A DNA stretch of 64,000 nucleotides from Bin87 sp965220105 (GTDB taxonomy: Bacteria > Chloroflexota > Dehalococcoidia > Lucifugimonadales > UBA3495), in contig OZ244811.1 in NCBI GenBank assembly GCA_965220105.1, positions 1,674,001 through 1,738,000 of the forward strand, given 5' to 3'. Positions 43,640-51,495 of the stretch are shown piece by piece. Each line of letters starts with the position of its first letter. Within the stretch, counting starts at the first letter, position 1. A model generated the notes under the pieces. The model did not search any database. It saw only the letters and a program-made list of their open reading frames with translations, and had not been told where the DNA came from. Both the position numbers and the translations under genes were made by a program.

Positions 43640-43668
43640 AGCAGCCCCCGCCTCCAACCGGCGATAAG

Positions 43669-43702
43669 AACGCCGCCATCGGGTATACCCGACGGCGGCG
43701 TT
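43669..43702. terminator. hairpin between convergent genes
   Basis: AACGCCGCC (43669-43677) pairs with GGCGGCGTT (43694-43702), with an inner TCGGG/CCCGA stem. T runs are weak, so termination is likely but not certain. Confidence 0.55.
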
Positions 43703-43729
43703 GGTTTCTGCACCGTGACGTTGGTCGGA

Positions 43730-44083
43730 TTATGCTTCCGGACCTACCGGCATACCAGCGTCAATCCACGCCGCTACCTCCGCCGCTTCCGTGCGGGACA
43801 GGAACGGCCCGCGCAACGGCATGCGCCCGAAAGTGCCGCAACCCAGCCGCAGGGACCGCACCAGATGGGTCTCAGCGCCCGGCAGGCCAGGCTCGATGGA
43901 TGGATAGCCGTTCAAAACCGAATTGGCCAGGTCTTCAGGCGTTTCCCACCAATACTCGTGGATGCCCGGGTACGGATCCCGGCCATGCCGGTCTATCCAG
44001 CGCTCCATGATGCCGTCCAGCAACTCCTTGACCCGGGGCCAGTACACGGGAGGCGGCTCGGTGTTATTAGCAGCAGTGCTCAT
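43730..44083 (-). CDS. uncharacterised 117-residue protein
   Basis: From ATG 44083; the frame is open further up but low-complexity there. It is Trp- and Gly-rich: VYWPRVKELLDGIMERWIDR, IHEYWWETPEDLANSVLNGY, THLVRSLRLGCGTFGRMPLR, ending TEAAEVAAWIDAGMP. The last segment resembles the end of c-type-cytochrome-like or SO-type domains (IxxWIDxGxP), but no heme motif is present. Family not recognised. It follows the MoaB-like gene by 62 bp on the same strand. Confidence 0.65.
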   Translation of the reverse strand: MSTAANNTEPPPVYWPRVKELLDGIMERWIDRHGRDPYPGIHEYWWETPEDLANSVLNGYPSIEPGLPGAETHLVRSLRLGCGTFGRMPLRGPFLSRTEAAEVAAWIDAGMPVGPEA

Positions 44084-44145
44084 ACTGTGACAATCTCCAG
44101 TTTCGGATTGGTTGTTATCGCCAGATGATATTGGCGGAGACGGCG

Positions 44146-44637
44146 CTATCGGGGATGTTCCTGTACCGATTCCCGTTGCAGCAGCTCGATGGAGTGGGGC
44201 AACACCGGCAACACCACATCCAGGCACTCGCCCACGCCCCGAGGGCTCCCCGGCAGAGTAATGATGAGGGTGTTCTTTCGGATTCCAACCACCGACCGGC
44301 TCAGCATGGCCATGGGGGTGAACTGCAGCGTCTGGGCGCGCATCGCCTCCGCCATGCCGGGGACCTCCCGGTCCATGGCCTGTTTGGCCGCTTCCGGCGT
44401 TACATCCCGCCGACCCATTCCGGTGCCGCCGGTGGTCACCAACAGGTCAACTTCCCCGGAATCAGCCCACTCGCAAATGCGGCTTGTAATGGCTTCAGGG
44501 TCGTCGGACACCACTTCGTAACGCACTTCCTCATATCCCGGCGGCGGGAGTTTGTCGCGGATCGCCTGTCCGCCAGTATCCTCCCGTTCGCCCCGGGCGC
44601 CGGAGGTGCTGATGGTGAGAATGGCCAGTCGATACAT
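44146..44637 (-). CDS. MogA/MoaB-family molybdopterin adenylyltransferase
   Basis: 163 residues from ATG 44637; the longer open frame has no support. MYRLAILTISTSGARGERED, LLVTTGGTGMGRRDVTPEAA (GGTG motif), LSRSVVGIRKNTLIITLPGS (PGSP) are the MoCF-binding residues. It activates molybdopterin by adenylation before Mo insertion. This fits the formate dehydrogenase and XdhC genes to the right. Confidence 0.92.
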   Translation of the reverse strand: MYRLAILTISTSGARGEREDTGGQAIRDKLPPPGYEEVRYEVVSDDPEAITSRICEWADSGEVDLLVTTGGTGMGRRDVTPEAAKQAMDREVPGMAEAMRAQTLQFTPMAMLSRSVVGIRKNTLIITLPGSPRGVGECLDVVLPVLPHSIELLQRESVQEHPR

Positions 44638-44766
44638 GATCAGAACAAGGGTTGAATCAAGTATTGGGGCAGTCAAAACGCCAGGCCCCGCTGCACGCCG
44701 CCAATCATACCACACCCCGTCCACGCTGCACGGACGGCGCGACGAGACGGGCTGAGTCGTCCGTCG

Positions 44767-44796
44767 TTGACACTCGTGCATAGGGCTTCGTATAGT
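44767..44796 (+). promoter_or_regulatory. strong promoter with a ~330-nt leader before the HIT gene
   Basis: TTGACA (44767-44772), 18-bp spacer, TATAGT (44791-44796). No gene is convincing until 45135, so the transcript would begin with a long leader or an unrecognised small RNA or ORF (44844-45059 is open but unsupported). Confidence 0.55.
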
Positions 44797-45134
44797 GGCC
44801 GGCACGCCGCAGCGCGGTTCGAAATCGAACGCAATATCTGTCGATGCAGTACAATGGGAACCAGGATGAACCCCCGCAAAATGCGGAGCCCAACGGTTCG
44901 AGGTTTCGTGATGCGGCACGGTTCGCCGCCCATCCGCTGGGCTTGAGTGGCATGGTGGTAGGTAAGACTCTGGCCCTTCCCGGAGGACCCGCAACCTCAC
45001 CACGAGATTTGTTTACAAATTGTCTCCCCAATGGAGCGGCTGGCCGCCGAGGTATCTGATCTGCGCTGCCTGTCAGATGAGCGTACCAACGGGCATCCCT
45101 CCAACTCATAAACGTCGAATTTCTGGACCGCTGC

Positions 45135-45494
45135 ATGACCCAACCAAACCCTCCTGACCATCAGTCCGTGTACGGCTGCATTTTCTGCGACATCGTCGCC
45201 GGCTCTGAGCCGGCCCGCATTCGATACATGGACAACGACCTCATCGCCATCGTCAATCGGCTGACCTGGGTGCCTATCATGCTGTTGGTGATGCCCCGGC
45301 GCCACATGTCGCAGCTGGAGATGTGGAGCGACGGCATCATGGCCCGGCTCGGCGACGTGGCGGCGACCCTGGGTTGCATGTACTGCCCCAACGGTTTTCG
45401 CATCCTGTCCAACTTCGGCCACGACGGTTTGCAGAGCCAATCCCACGGACACGTCCACGTCATAGGCGGCCAATTCCTGGGTCATTACGCCTGA
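45135..45494 (+). CDS. HIT-family (histidine triad) protein
   Basis: 119 residues: CIFCDIVAGSEPARIRY, the mid-chain VNRLTWVPIMLLVMPRRHMS, and the triad SHGHVHVIGG. HIT proteins are nucleotide hydrolases or transferases acting on AMP-linked substrates. The usual N-terminal zinc Cys pair is reduced to CIFC. ATG 45135 lies just upstream of the crotonase gene. Confidence 0.88.
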   Translation: MTQPNPPDHQSVYGCIFCDIVAGSEPARIRYMDNDLIAIVNRLTWVPIMLLVMPRRHMSQLEMWSDGIMARLGDVAATLGCMYCPNGFRILSNFGHDGLQSQSHGHVHVIGGQFLGHYA

Positions 45495-45562
45495 TCGACT
45501 CCGTGGCGCCCACCGACGCCCCGCCAGAGTCATCCAATGTCTACCAAGGAGAACTCATCGAA

Positions 45563-46351
45563 ATGCCTGAAACGATCCTCTACGAAAAGACCGGCGTAGA
45601 CAACCATGTCGCCATAATCACGCTGAACCGGCCCGAGGCGTCCAACGCCATCAACCGCCAGCTCCGGCGGGAACTGCAGGAAGTCATCAACCACTTCGAC
45701 CATGAAGACGACGAGGCCTGGGTTGGCGTCATCACCGGCAGCGGGCGCAACTTCTGCGCCGGACGCGACCTGAAAGAACGGGCTGCTGATAATGCCGACG
45801 GTGTGCAGGCTCGCGCTGAGAACAGCATGGCGCCCGACCGCCCCCATATGTGGACGCGACCGAACAAGCCGTTGGTGGCCGCAGTCAATGGGGCCGCCGC
45901 CGCCGGAGGCTGGGCCATCGCCCAGATGTGCGACGTCCGCCTGGCCGCCGACACCGCGCGCCTTGGCATAACCGAAACCAAATGGAGCCTCATGCCGCCC
46001 TTCGCGGTGGAGCTCACCAAGATGATCGGCATCGCCAACGTGCTGGAGCTGGTCATGACCGCCGACCTGCTGCCGGCCCCCAGGGTGCAGGAGATGGGTT
46101 TCCTCAACCGGGTGGTCCCGGCCGACGACCTGCTGCCGGAGGCCATCAAGATGGCCGAAAGCATCGCCCAGAATGCACCCCTGGCCGTCCGCACCATCAA
46201 GGAACTGGCCTACAGCAGCCTGGACATGTCAATCGCCGAAATCAGCGCCAAAACCTACGTGGCCTACGATTACATCCTGACCACGGAAGACAGCAAGGAA
46301 GGCCCCCGCGCCTTCGCCGAAAAGCGTCGGCCCAACTGGCAACTGAAGTAA
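45563..46351 (+). CDS. enoyl-CoA hydratase/isomerase (crotonase) family protein
   Basis: 262 residues from ATG 45563 (AAGGAG upstream); the open frame to 45323 is the HIT gene in another phase. Crotonase marks: HVAIITLNRPEASNAINRQL, GSGRNFCAGRDLKE (first oxyanion loop), NKPLVAAVNGAAAAGGWAIA (second oxyanion loop), VVPADDLLPEAIKMAESIAQ, APLAVRTIKELAY. The first catalytic Glu position of hydratases is not obvious in WSLMPPFAVELTKMIG, so a different acyl-CoA reaction is possible. Confidence 0.92.
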   Translation: MPETILYEKTGVDNHVAIITLNRPEASNAINRQLRRELQEVINHFDHEDDEAWVGVITGSGRNFCAGRDLKERAADNADGVQARAENSMAPDRPHMWTRPNKPLVAAVNGAAAAGGWAIAQMCDVRLAADTARLGITETKWSLMPPFAVELTKMIGIANVLELVMTADLLPAPRVQEMGFLNRVVPADDLLPEAIKMAESIAQNAPLAVRTIKELAYSSLDMSIAEISAKTYVAYDYILTTEDSKEGPRAFAEKRRPNWQLK

Positions 46352-46414
46352 TCGTCGCCAGACTCGCCGGCGCTGCCATCCCATATCGCCCCGCACTGGA
46401 AGGAGTACACCACC

Positions 46415-47257
46415 ATGACTACGCAAGTACAGCCAAAGAGCAAGACCGTCACCGCCAACGGCATCAACCTGCACTACCTGGACTGGGGCACCGTGGGCCA
46501 GCCGCCCCTGGTTCTGCTTCACGGCCTGCGCGGCCACGCCCACGTCTGGGACGACGTCGCCGAATCGCTCTACCGCGACTACCACGTTTACGCCCTGGAC
46601 CAGCGTGGCCGCGGCGACACCGATCACGCCCCGGGTGGCGACTACTCCACCGATGCCTTCGTGGATGACCTGGCCGGTTTTGTCGACGCCATCGGTCTGA
46701 ACAAGTTCATCCTGTTCGGACACTCCATGGGCGGGCGCAACAGCATGGCCTTCGCCGGCAAGTATCCGGAACGGCTGGAGCGCCTCTGCATCGTGGACAT
46801 CGGCCCGAAAATCGAGCCCGCCGGCGGCAACCGCATCACCAACGAGCTGCGAAACCTGCCGCCCGAACTCGACACCTTCGAGGCCGCCCTGGCCCACGTC
46901 CAGACGGGGAACCGGTTCGCCTCCGAGCCCGTCATGCGTCGCCGACTCACCGGTCAGACACAGCAATTGCCCAACGGCAAGATCGGGTGGAAGTTCGATC
47001 CGGAAATCCGCGAACAGCGTATCAACGGCACCGCGGCGCCGGCGGCGGACCTATGGCCCACGCTGGAGCGCATCACCTGCCCGACCCTCCTGGTCCGCGG
47101 CGCCGAGACCGACCTGCTCACGGATGAAACCGCGCAGCAGATGGTTGCCACGCTCAAGCAGGGTACCCTGGCCGAAATCCAGCGCGCCGGTCACATGGTG
47201 TTCGAGGACAACCCAGAGGACTTCATTACCGCCGTGCATGACTGGCTGGCCAGCTAG
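46415..47257 (+). CDS. alpha/beta hydrolase
   Basis: 280 residues with a full triad: LVLLHGLRGHAHVWDDVAES (oxyanion), FILFGHSMGGRNSMAFAGKY (Ser ~108), CPTLLVRGAETDLLTDE (Asp) and QRAGHMVFEDNPEDF (His). The RVYALDQRGRGDTDH-type loop is typical of C-C hydrolases and haloperoxidase-like esterases. It follows the crotonase by 63 bp, consistent with ring-fission or ester breakdown. SD AAGGAG before the ATG. Confidence 0.93.
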   Translation: MTTQVQPKSKTVTANGINLHYLDWGTVGQPPLVLLHGLRGHAHVWDDVAESLYRDYHVYALDQRGRGDTDHAPGGDYSTDAFVDDLAGFVDAIGLNKFILFGHSMGGRNSMAFAGKYPERLERLCIVDIGPKIEPAGGNRITNELRNLPPELDTFEAALAHVQTGNRFASEPVMRRRLTGQTQQLPNGKIGWKFDPEIREQRINGTAAPAADLWPTLERITCPTLLVRGAETDLLTDETAQQMVATLKQGTLAEIQRAGHMVFEDNPEDFITAVHDWLAS

Positions 47258-47297
47258 GCGATTGCGAGTCAGGCCGTTAGCTGCGGAGGTGAGAAAC

Positions 47298-47882
47298 ATG
47301 GTTGCTGCTGCGGGAAAACTGTACACGGTGAATGAATTCCTCGCCCTGCCGGAGGAAATGACCGAGGGCTGCGAGCTGCTTAATGGCCGAATCGTCAAGA
47401 AACATTACTGGAGAGATACCGAGAATGGGATGACTCCGCGGAGCCTGAATCATGCGCTTACGATTACTTACACTGCCTCGAAACTGCGAGATTTTGTTGA
47501 TGAGCGGAATCTGGGCATAGTATTAACCACGCCGTCGTTTCTGGTCGGGGCCGATCGCAGCCAGTCCCGCAAGCCCGACGTTGCGTTTGTGGCCGGCTCG
47601 ATACCTACGGAGCCGGAAGCCATCCTTGCGCTGGTGCCCACGTTAGCCGTGGAAATCATGTCACCCAACAACACTGTGCAGGAAATGGAAGATAAGGTAG
47701 CCGAATACCTGGCGGCCGGGACACAGTTAGTTTGGCTGACGTTTCCGGAAAGTAGGACCGTGATTGCTTTCTGGGAAGACCGGGGCGCTGTCTTCCGGCC
47801 TGGTGATGCCGTCACCGCCGAACCTGTCCTACCCGGCTTCTCTCGCCCGGTGACCGACCTGTTCCCGCCGCAACGCGGCTAA
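47298..47882 (+). CDS. Uma2-family putative endonuclease
   Basis: 194 residues from ATG 47298 (GGAGG SD). Uma2 (PD-(D/E)xK fold): YTVNEFLALPEEMTEGCELL, FLVGADRSQSRKPDVAFVA (Asp), AILALVPTLAVEIMSPNN (E of the ExK-like motif), DKVAEYLAAGTQLVWLTFPE. Common in Chloroflexota and cyanobacteria in large paralogue sets; their biological role is unknown. Its GC and codon use look like the neighbours'. Confidence 0.9.
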   Translation: MVAAAGKLYTVNEFLALPEEMTEGCELLNGRIVKKHYWRDTENGMTPRSLNHALTITYTASKLRDFVDERNLGIVLTTPSFLVGADRSQSRKPDVAFVAGSIPTEPEAILALVPTLAVEIMSPNNTVQEMEDKVAEYLAAGTQLVWLTFPESRTVIAFWEDRGAVFRPGDAVTAEPVLPGFSRPVTDLFPPQRG

Positions 47883-47960
47883 CCCAGGTATCCGCTGCCT
47901 CATGGTACAATCCCAGCATCCACGATAGGCGGCCCACCCGCTGCCGAGGTACGTGAAAAT

Positions 47961-49184
47961 ATGAAAGTTTCCTTCTTCCACCTGATGCCCTATCAGGATC
48001 TGCCCGACGACTTCGCCGAGAAGCACCATTCCGCCTGGGTTGACCTACCTAACGAGAACTTCGACCCGGCCAAGGGCAATCAGTATTACGCCGACTACAT
48101 CGACCAGCTCCGGTACGCCGACGAGGTGGGTTTCGATGGCGTCTGCGTCAACGAGCACCACAACAACGCCTACGGCATCATGCCTTCGCCCAACCTGATA
48201 GCGTCGGTGCTTGCCAACACCACCAACAACGGCGCGCTCATCGTCCTGGGCAACAGCCTGGCCCTCTACAACCCGCCGGTCCGCGTGGCGGAAGAAATGG
48301 CGATGCTGGACGTCATCTCGGGCGGCCGGCTGGTGGCGGGTTTCCCGGTGGGCACCTCCATGGATACCACCTTCTCCTACGGCCAGGTGCCGATCACTCT
48401 GCGTGAACGACACACCGAAGCTCACGACGTGATCATGCAGGCCTGGACTCAGCGCCAGCCGACCATCTTCAACGGCAAGTACAACAAGCTGCGCTACATC
48501 AGCATCTGGCCGCGGCCCATGCAGGAACCCCACCCGCCCGTCTGGATTCCCGGTTCGGGCAGCCTGGAAACCTGGGACTGGGTGCTGGATCGCGACTACG
48601 TGTACTGCTATCTGTCCTACTACGGCTACCTGCGCGGCTACAACATCGTGAAGGGTTTTTGGGAGCGCGCCGCCGAACGGGGCGTCGATGACAACCCCCA
48701 TCGCCTGGGATTCCTGCAGCTGGTATGCGTCTCGGAAACCGACGAGCAGGCCGAGCAGGATTACGAAGAGCACGTGCAGTTCTTCTACGAGAAGATGTTG
48801 CGGGTGTACCCGCCCTACGCCGAGTCCCCCGGCTACCGTTCGCTGGAATCCATCCGCAAGTCGTTGCGTCCGCAGATGGGCGAAGAGGCCCAGCGCGCCG
48901 CGACGGAGAACAAGTGGAAGGATTACGTTGAGCAGGGCCACATCATCGCCGGCAGTCCGGAAACGGTGCGCCGCAAGCTGACTGAAGCCGCCGAGCTACT
49001 CCGCATCGGGCACCTGATGGTCCTGCTCCAGATTGGATCCATGCCGCCCGAACTGACCAGGAAGAATACCGACCTGTTCGCCAACGAGGTCATGCCCCAT
49101 ATCAAGGGCCTGTTCAACGACTACGACGACCCCTGGTGGCCCGAGCGCCTCAAGTCTCCCGCCGCTGAGGCCGTGGGCGACTGA
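47961..49184 (+). CDS. LLM-class flavin-dependent oxidoreductase
   Basis: 407 residues, longer than the other copies here. KVSFFHLMPYQDLPDDFAEK, GFDGVCVNEHHNNAYGIMPS, NGALIVLGNSLALYNPPVRV, ISGGRLVAGFPVGTSMDTTF, PHPPVWIPGSGSLETWDWVL, IIAGSPETVRRKLTEA. A flavin monooxygenase of the NtaA/SnaA-related type is likely. Substrate unknown. The PaREP1-like pair begins 10 bp later. Confidence 0.9.
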   Translation: MKVSFFHLMPYQDLPDDFAEKHHSAWVDLPNENFDPAKGNQYYADYIDQLRYADEVGFDGVCVNEHHNNAYGIMPSPNLIASVLANTTNNGALIVLGNSLALYNPPVRVAEEMAMLDVISGGRLVAGFPVGTSMDTTFSYGQVPITLRERHTEAHDVIMQAWTQRQPTIFNGKYNKLRYISIWPRPMQEPHPPVWIPGSGSLETWDWVLDRDYVYCYLSYYGYLRGYNIVKGFWERAAERGVDDNPHRLGFLQLVCVSETDEQAEQDYEEHVQFFYEKMLRVYPPYAESPGYRSLESIRKSLRPQMGEEAQRAATENKWKDYVEQGHIIAGSPETVRRKLTEAAELLRIGHLMVLLQIGSMPPELTRKNTDLFANEVMPHIKGLFNDYDDPWWPERLKSPAAEAVGD

Positions 49185-49194
49185 CCCCTTTTCG

Positions 49195-49674
49195 ATGCAA
49201 CACTCCCCCGATGCCATCGCCGCCGCCGTGTCCCGGGGACTGGCAGCGGCCAACGACGTCAGCCAGCCCGACGACACAGAACGGACGCCGGTGAAGTATG
49301 CCGGGCTGAGTGATGATTTTCGAGCTAGCGCCTGGAAGCACCTCCGCGACGACGGCGACCTCCCGCAGGCGTCCAACAAGGCATGGGGCCTGGTCGCTAA
49401 GACCGTCAAGGCCATCAGCGCCCAGCACGGCGGCATCGTCCATCAACACCGCTCCGTTTGGCAAGTTGTTCGGGAACTGTCCAGTTTGGTAGCCGAGGCG
49501 GGAGATGCCGAAACACCAGACTGGATCAGAAATTCCTTCATGGTGGCCCGTTCATTGCATTCCAATTTCTATGAGGACGAAGCCGCTGAGGAAGACGTGT
49601 ACGCAGGACTTCGCCTCTGCGAGGAACTCTCTGATCGTTTGTACGATTTGTTCTGGCCGGAACGACCAGTATGA
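49195..49674 (+). CDS. PaREP1/HEPN-like helical protein, first tandem copy
   Basis: 159 residues. The middle helices RASAWKHLRDDGDLPQASNK, AWGLVAKTVKAISAQHGGIV, HQHRSVWQVVRELSSLVAEA follow the PaREP1/HEPN pattern (paired helices with a basic-aromatic helix), and the C-terminus LCEELSDRLYDLFWPERP is shared with the next gene. HEPN proteins are often RNases or nucleotide-binding partners, but the R-x4-6-H motif is not clear here. ATG 49195 lies 10 bp after the oxidoreductase; the stop overlaps the next start (ATGA). Confidence 0.7.
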   Translation: MQHSPDAIAAAVSRGLAAANDVSQPDDTERTPVKYAGLSDDFRASAWKHLRDDGDLPQASNKAWGLVAKTVKAISAQHGGIVHQHRSVWQVVRELSSLVAEAGDAETPDWIRNSFMVARSLHSNFYEDEAAEEDVYAGLRLCEELSDRLYDLFWPERPV

Positions 49675-50153
49675 TATACCCTGACGAAGCCATCGCCGCC
49701 GCGGTCGCCCGTGGATTGGCCGCCGCGCGCGACCCCAGCAAACCCGACGATGCTGATCGTGGGCCGGAAAAATACGCTCGTCTTGGCAGCGATTTCCGTG
49801 CCGGAGCCTGGAAGCATCTCCTCGAAGACGGTGATCTGCCCCAGGCTTCTAACAAGGCTTGGGGCATGGTCGCCGAGACCGTCAAGGCCATTAGCGCGCA
49901 ACACGGCGGCAACATCCACCAACACCGTTCCATCTGGCAGGTTGTACGCGAATTGTCGGACCTGGTCGCTATATCGGGTGGTCCCGATACGCAAACCTGG
50001 ATCAACAATGCCTTCCGAACCGCTCGCGCCCTGCATTCTAACTACTACGAGGATGAAGAAAGTGCGGGCGAAGTCAGGGCGGGACTCCGGCTATGCGAAG
50101 AACTGTCTGATCGTTTGTACGATTTGTTCTGGCCGGAACGACCAATCACCTGA
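49671..50153 (+). CDS. PaREP1/HEPN-like helical protein, second tandem copy
   Basis: 160 residues, roughly two-thirds identical to the preceding protein (for example GAWKHLLEDGDLPQASNKAW, MVAETVKAISAQHGGNIHQH, LCEELSDRLYDLFWPERP). It starts in a 4-bp overlap with its twin, so the two are translationally coupled. They differ mainly in the acidic linker before the last helix (EDEESAGEVRAG versus EDEAAEEDVYAG). A recent duplication in which both copies were kept; function unknown. The selenoprotein gene follows after 23 bp. Confidence 0.72.
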   Translation: MIYPDEAIAAAVARGLAAARDPSKPDDADRGPEKYARLGSDFRAGAWKHLLEDGDLPQASNKAWGMVAETVKAISAQHGGNIHQHRSIWQVVRELSDLVAISGGPDTQTWINNAFRTARALHSNYYEDEESAGEVRAGLRLCEELSDRLYDLFWPERPIT

Positions 50154-50176
50154 ACCCCCATTGACCAGGAGCTACC

Positions 50177-50656
50177 ATGGGCGAAAAATTGCAACAGGGC
50201 GACCGTCTGCCAGAGCTGACGCTGAACCTGATCGACGGCCAAACGCTGGCGCTGCCGGACGCGATGTCTTCCCGTTACCTGGCGTTGCTGTTCTACCGGG
50301 GCGTGTGGTGACCCTATTGCGCGCGGCAGTTAGCCGCATGGCAGGAGAACAGCGCCGCCCTCGCCGAGATGAGCGTTGAGATCGTCGCCGCCAGCGTTGA
50401 GCCCAAAGAAGTCGTGGAGGAGATGGCGACCAAATCGGGCGTCAAATTCCGGATGGCCTACGGCGTCACACCAGAGGACGCGGAAACACTGGGTTCCTGG
50501 TGGTCGGATCAGCGCGACGGGTACATCCAGCCCACCGAGTTCCTGCTGGGGCGCGGCGGCACCGTCCTGGGCGCGATGTACGCCAGCGGCCCGGTGGGAC
50601 GCATCAGCCCCGACGAAGCCGTGCACTTCATCGAGGGCCGGGAGCGTCGCGGGTAG
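50177..50656 (+). CDS. selenocysteine-containing peroxiredoxin-like (AhpC/TSA) protein
   Basis: 159 codons read through one in-frame TGA at 50309-50311 (codon 45). The frame before it (GEKLQQGDRLPELTLNLIDG, YLALLFYRGVW) and after it (PYCARQLAAWQENSAALAEM, VEIVAASVEPKEVVEEMATK, then FLLGRGGTVLGAMYASGPVG) is one peroxiredoxin/thioredoxin-fold domain. TGA replaces the first Cys of the CPYC motif (UPYC). Known redoxin-family selenoproteins place Sec at exactly this site, and a SECIS-like hairpin follows. The function would be thiol-dependent peroxide or disulfide reduction. SD AGGAG is six bases before ATG 50177. An automatic caller would start at ATG 50369 and lose the active site. Confidence 0.85.
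50312..50343 (+). promoter_or_regulatory. bacterial SECIS-like hairpin
   Basis: Directly after the TGA: TGC (50318-50320) pairs with GCA (50341-50343), GCGGC (50323-50327) with GCCGC (50333-50337), apical loop AGTTA with G as its second base, 18 nt from the TGA. This meets the published bacterial SECIS rules (short stem, loop of 3-14 nt, G among its first two bases, 16-37 nt from UGA). Confidence 0.72.
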
Positions 50657-50677
50657 GTCCACCGGCGCGGCCAGCCA

Positions 50678-51040
50678 ATGATGAACATTCTGCGCGCTTT
50701 GAATGTCAGGCCACTTCCCGAGTCCCAAACCCACGGTCCAACCAACATCGGAGGGCTCCTTTTCGTTTCCCTGCTGGTGATGCTGAATCTGCCGCTGGTC
50801 ATGGCCGGCATTACTGGTATGGACCAGTACGGATTTTTCACGTTGGAGCCCCTCGCGGTGCGTCCGATACCGATGGCGCTCTCTGCCGGCCTGAATATAG
50901 CGTTGGCGGGTCTGGCATACTTGGCGTATTCGATGCTCCGAAGGAGAGTTATGAGTCATGCGCATGATTATCGGTATTTTACTCATCCTCACGGTGTATT
51001 TTCTGCCTGCCGGCGTCGCAGTGCTGAGAGAAACAGATAA
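50678..51040 (+). CDS. small two-helix membrane protein
   Basis: 120 residues. Two hydrophobic helices, GLLFVSLLVMLNLPLVMAGI (~26-46) and PMALSAGLNIALAGLAYLAY (~66-86), then a charged tail that overlaps the next gene in another phase. Start ATG 50678 follows the selenoprotein by 21 bp. No family recognised; the tail after ~95 may be non-functional overlap. Confidence 0.5.
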   Translation: MMNILRALNVRPLPESQTHGPTNIGGLLFVSLLVMLNLPLVMAGITGMDQYGFFTLEPLAVRPIPMALSAGLNIALAGLAYLAYSMLRRRVMSHAHDYRYFTHPHGVFSACRRRSAERNR

Positions 51041-51155
51041 CTCCACCACGGTCATTTTGCTCAACGTTTTGATCGGGTGGACCGGTATCGTCTGGATAAT
51101 TTGCCTGATTATGGCGTTGTCAGGCAATAAGACCCGACAGCCCGGACGTGCCTAG
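50958..51155 (+). CDS. superinfection immunity family membrane protein
   Basis: 65 residues with two membrane helices: MRMIIGILLILTVYFLPAGV and TVILLNVLIGWTGIVWIICL, separated by a short polar loop with N-V-L-x-G-W-T, the Imm_superinfect (T4 Imm-like) signature. In phages these block DNA entry; bacterial copies are of unknown role. It overlaps the preceding membrane ORF in another frame. Confidence 0.75.
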   Translation: MRMIIGILLILTVYFLPAGVAVLRETDNSTTVILLNVLIGWTGIVWIICLIMALSGNKTRQPGRA

Positions 51156-51248
51156 CCAGTCGCGTCGAGTTTGCTGTTATTGCCAGCTACGAATCCATCG
51201 GCGGGCAAAGGATGAGGCAAGGGTGGAATCCCAACGCTCTCACTGCTG

Positions 51249-51383
51249 ATGGGAACGGTGGTCGGTTTGGTGTGGACGGTTGCACTGTATCTTGTGCCGG
51301 GCATCAACATCTTTATTCCTCTATTGGGAGGGCTGGCCGGCGGCGCAATAGCCAGGCGGGGCGTAGAAGGTGGGAGGGAGTAG
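51249..51383 (+). CDS. possible 44-residue membrane micro-protein
   Basis: ATG 51249 to TAG 51383: a hydrophobic helix (GTVVGLVWTVALYLVPGINI) and a Gly-rich turn (FIPLLGGLAGGAIARRG). It resembles the end of DUF5518-type proteins. No SD. The rest of 51156-51495 shows only a G-rich stretch (51361-51405). Confidence 0.3.
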   Translation: MGTVVGLVWTVALYLVPGINIFIPLLGGLAGGAIARRGVEGGRE

Positions 51384-51495
51384 GAGGGGGCTGGGGGAGG
51401 GTGGAGTCGTCGAAATCAGGATTCGCTGCGTTGATTTACCAACCCAAAGAGAGGATGTCCCCGATGCTGACGACCTTTTGGAAACGGACCGACGG

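Noticed and set aside
42647..43657. Minus-strand frame opposite the NHL protein
   Set aside because: Mirror of the NHL gene with no family motif and no SD.
44638..45003. Long N-terminal extension of the MoaB-like protein
   Set aside because: The extension overlaps the strong plus-strand promoter and has no homology; the family start is ATG 44637.
50369..50656. Stand-alone 95-residue protein at the selenoprotein locus
   Set aside because: It is the C-terminal part of the redoxin domain; SD, start and active site lie upstream in the same frame.
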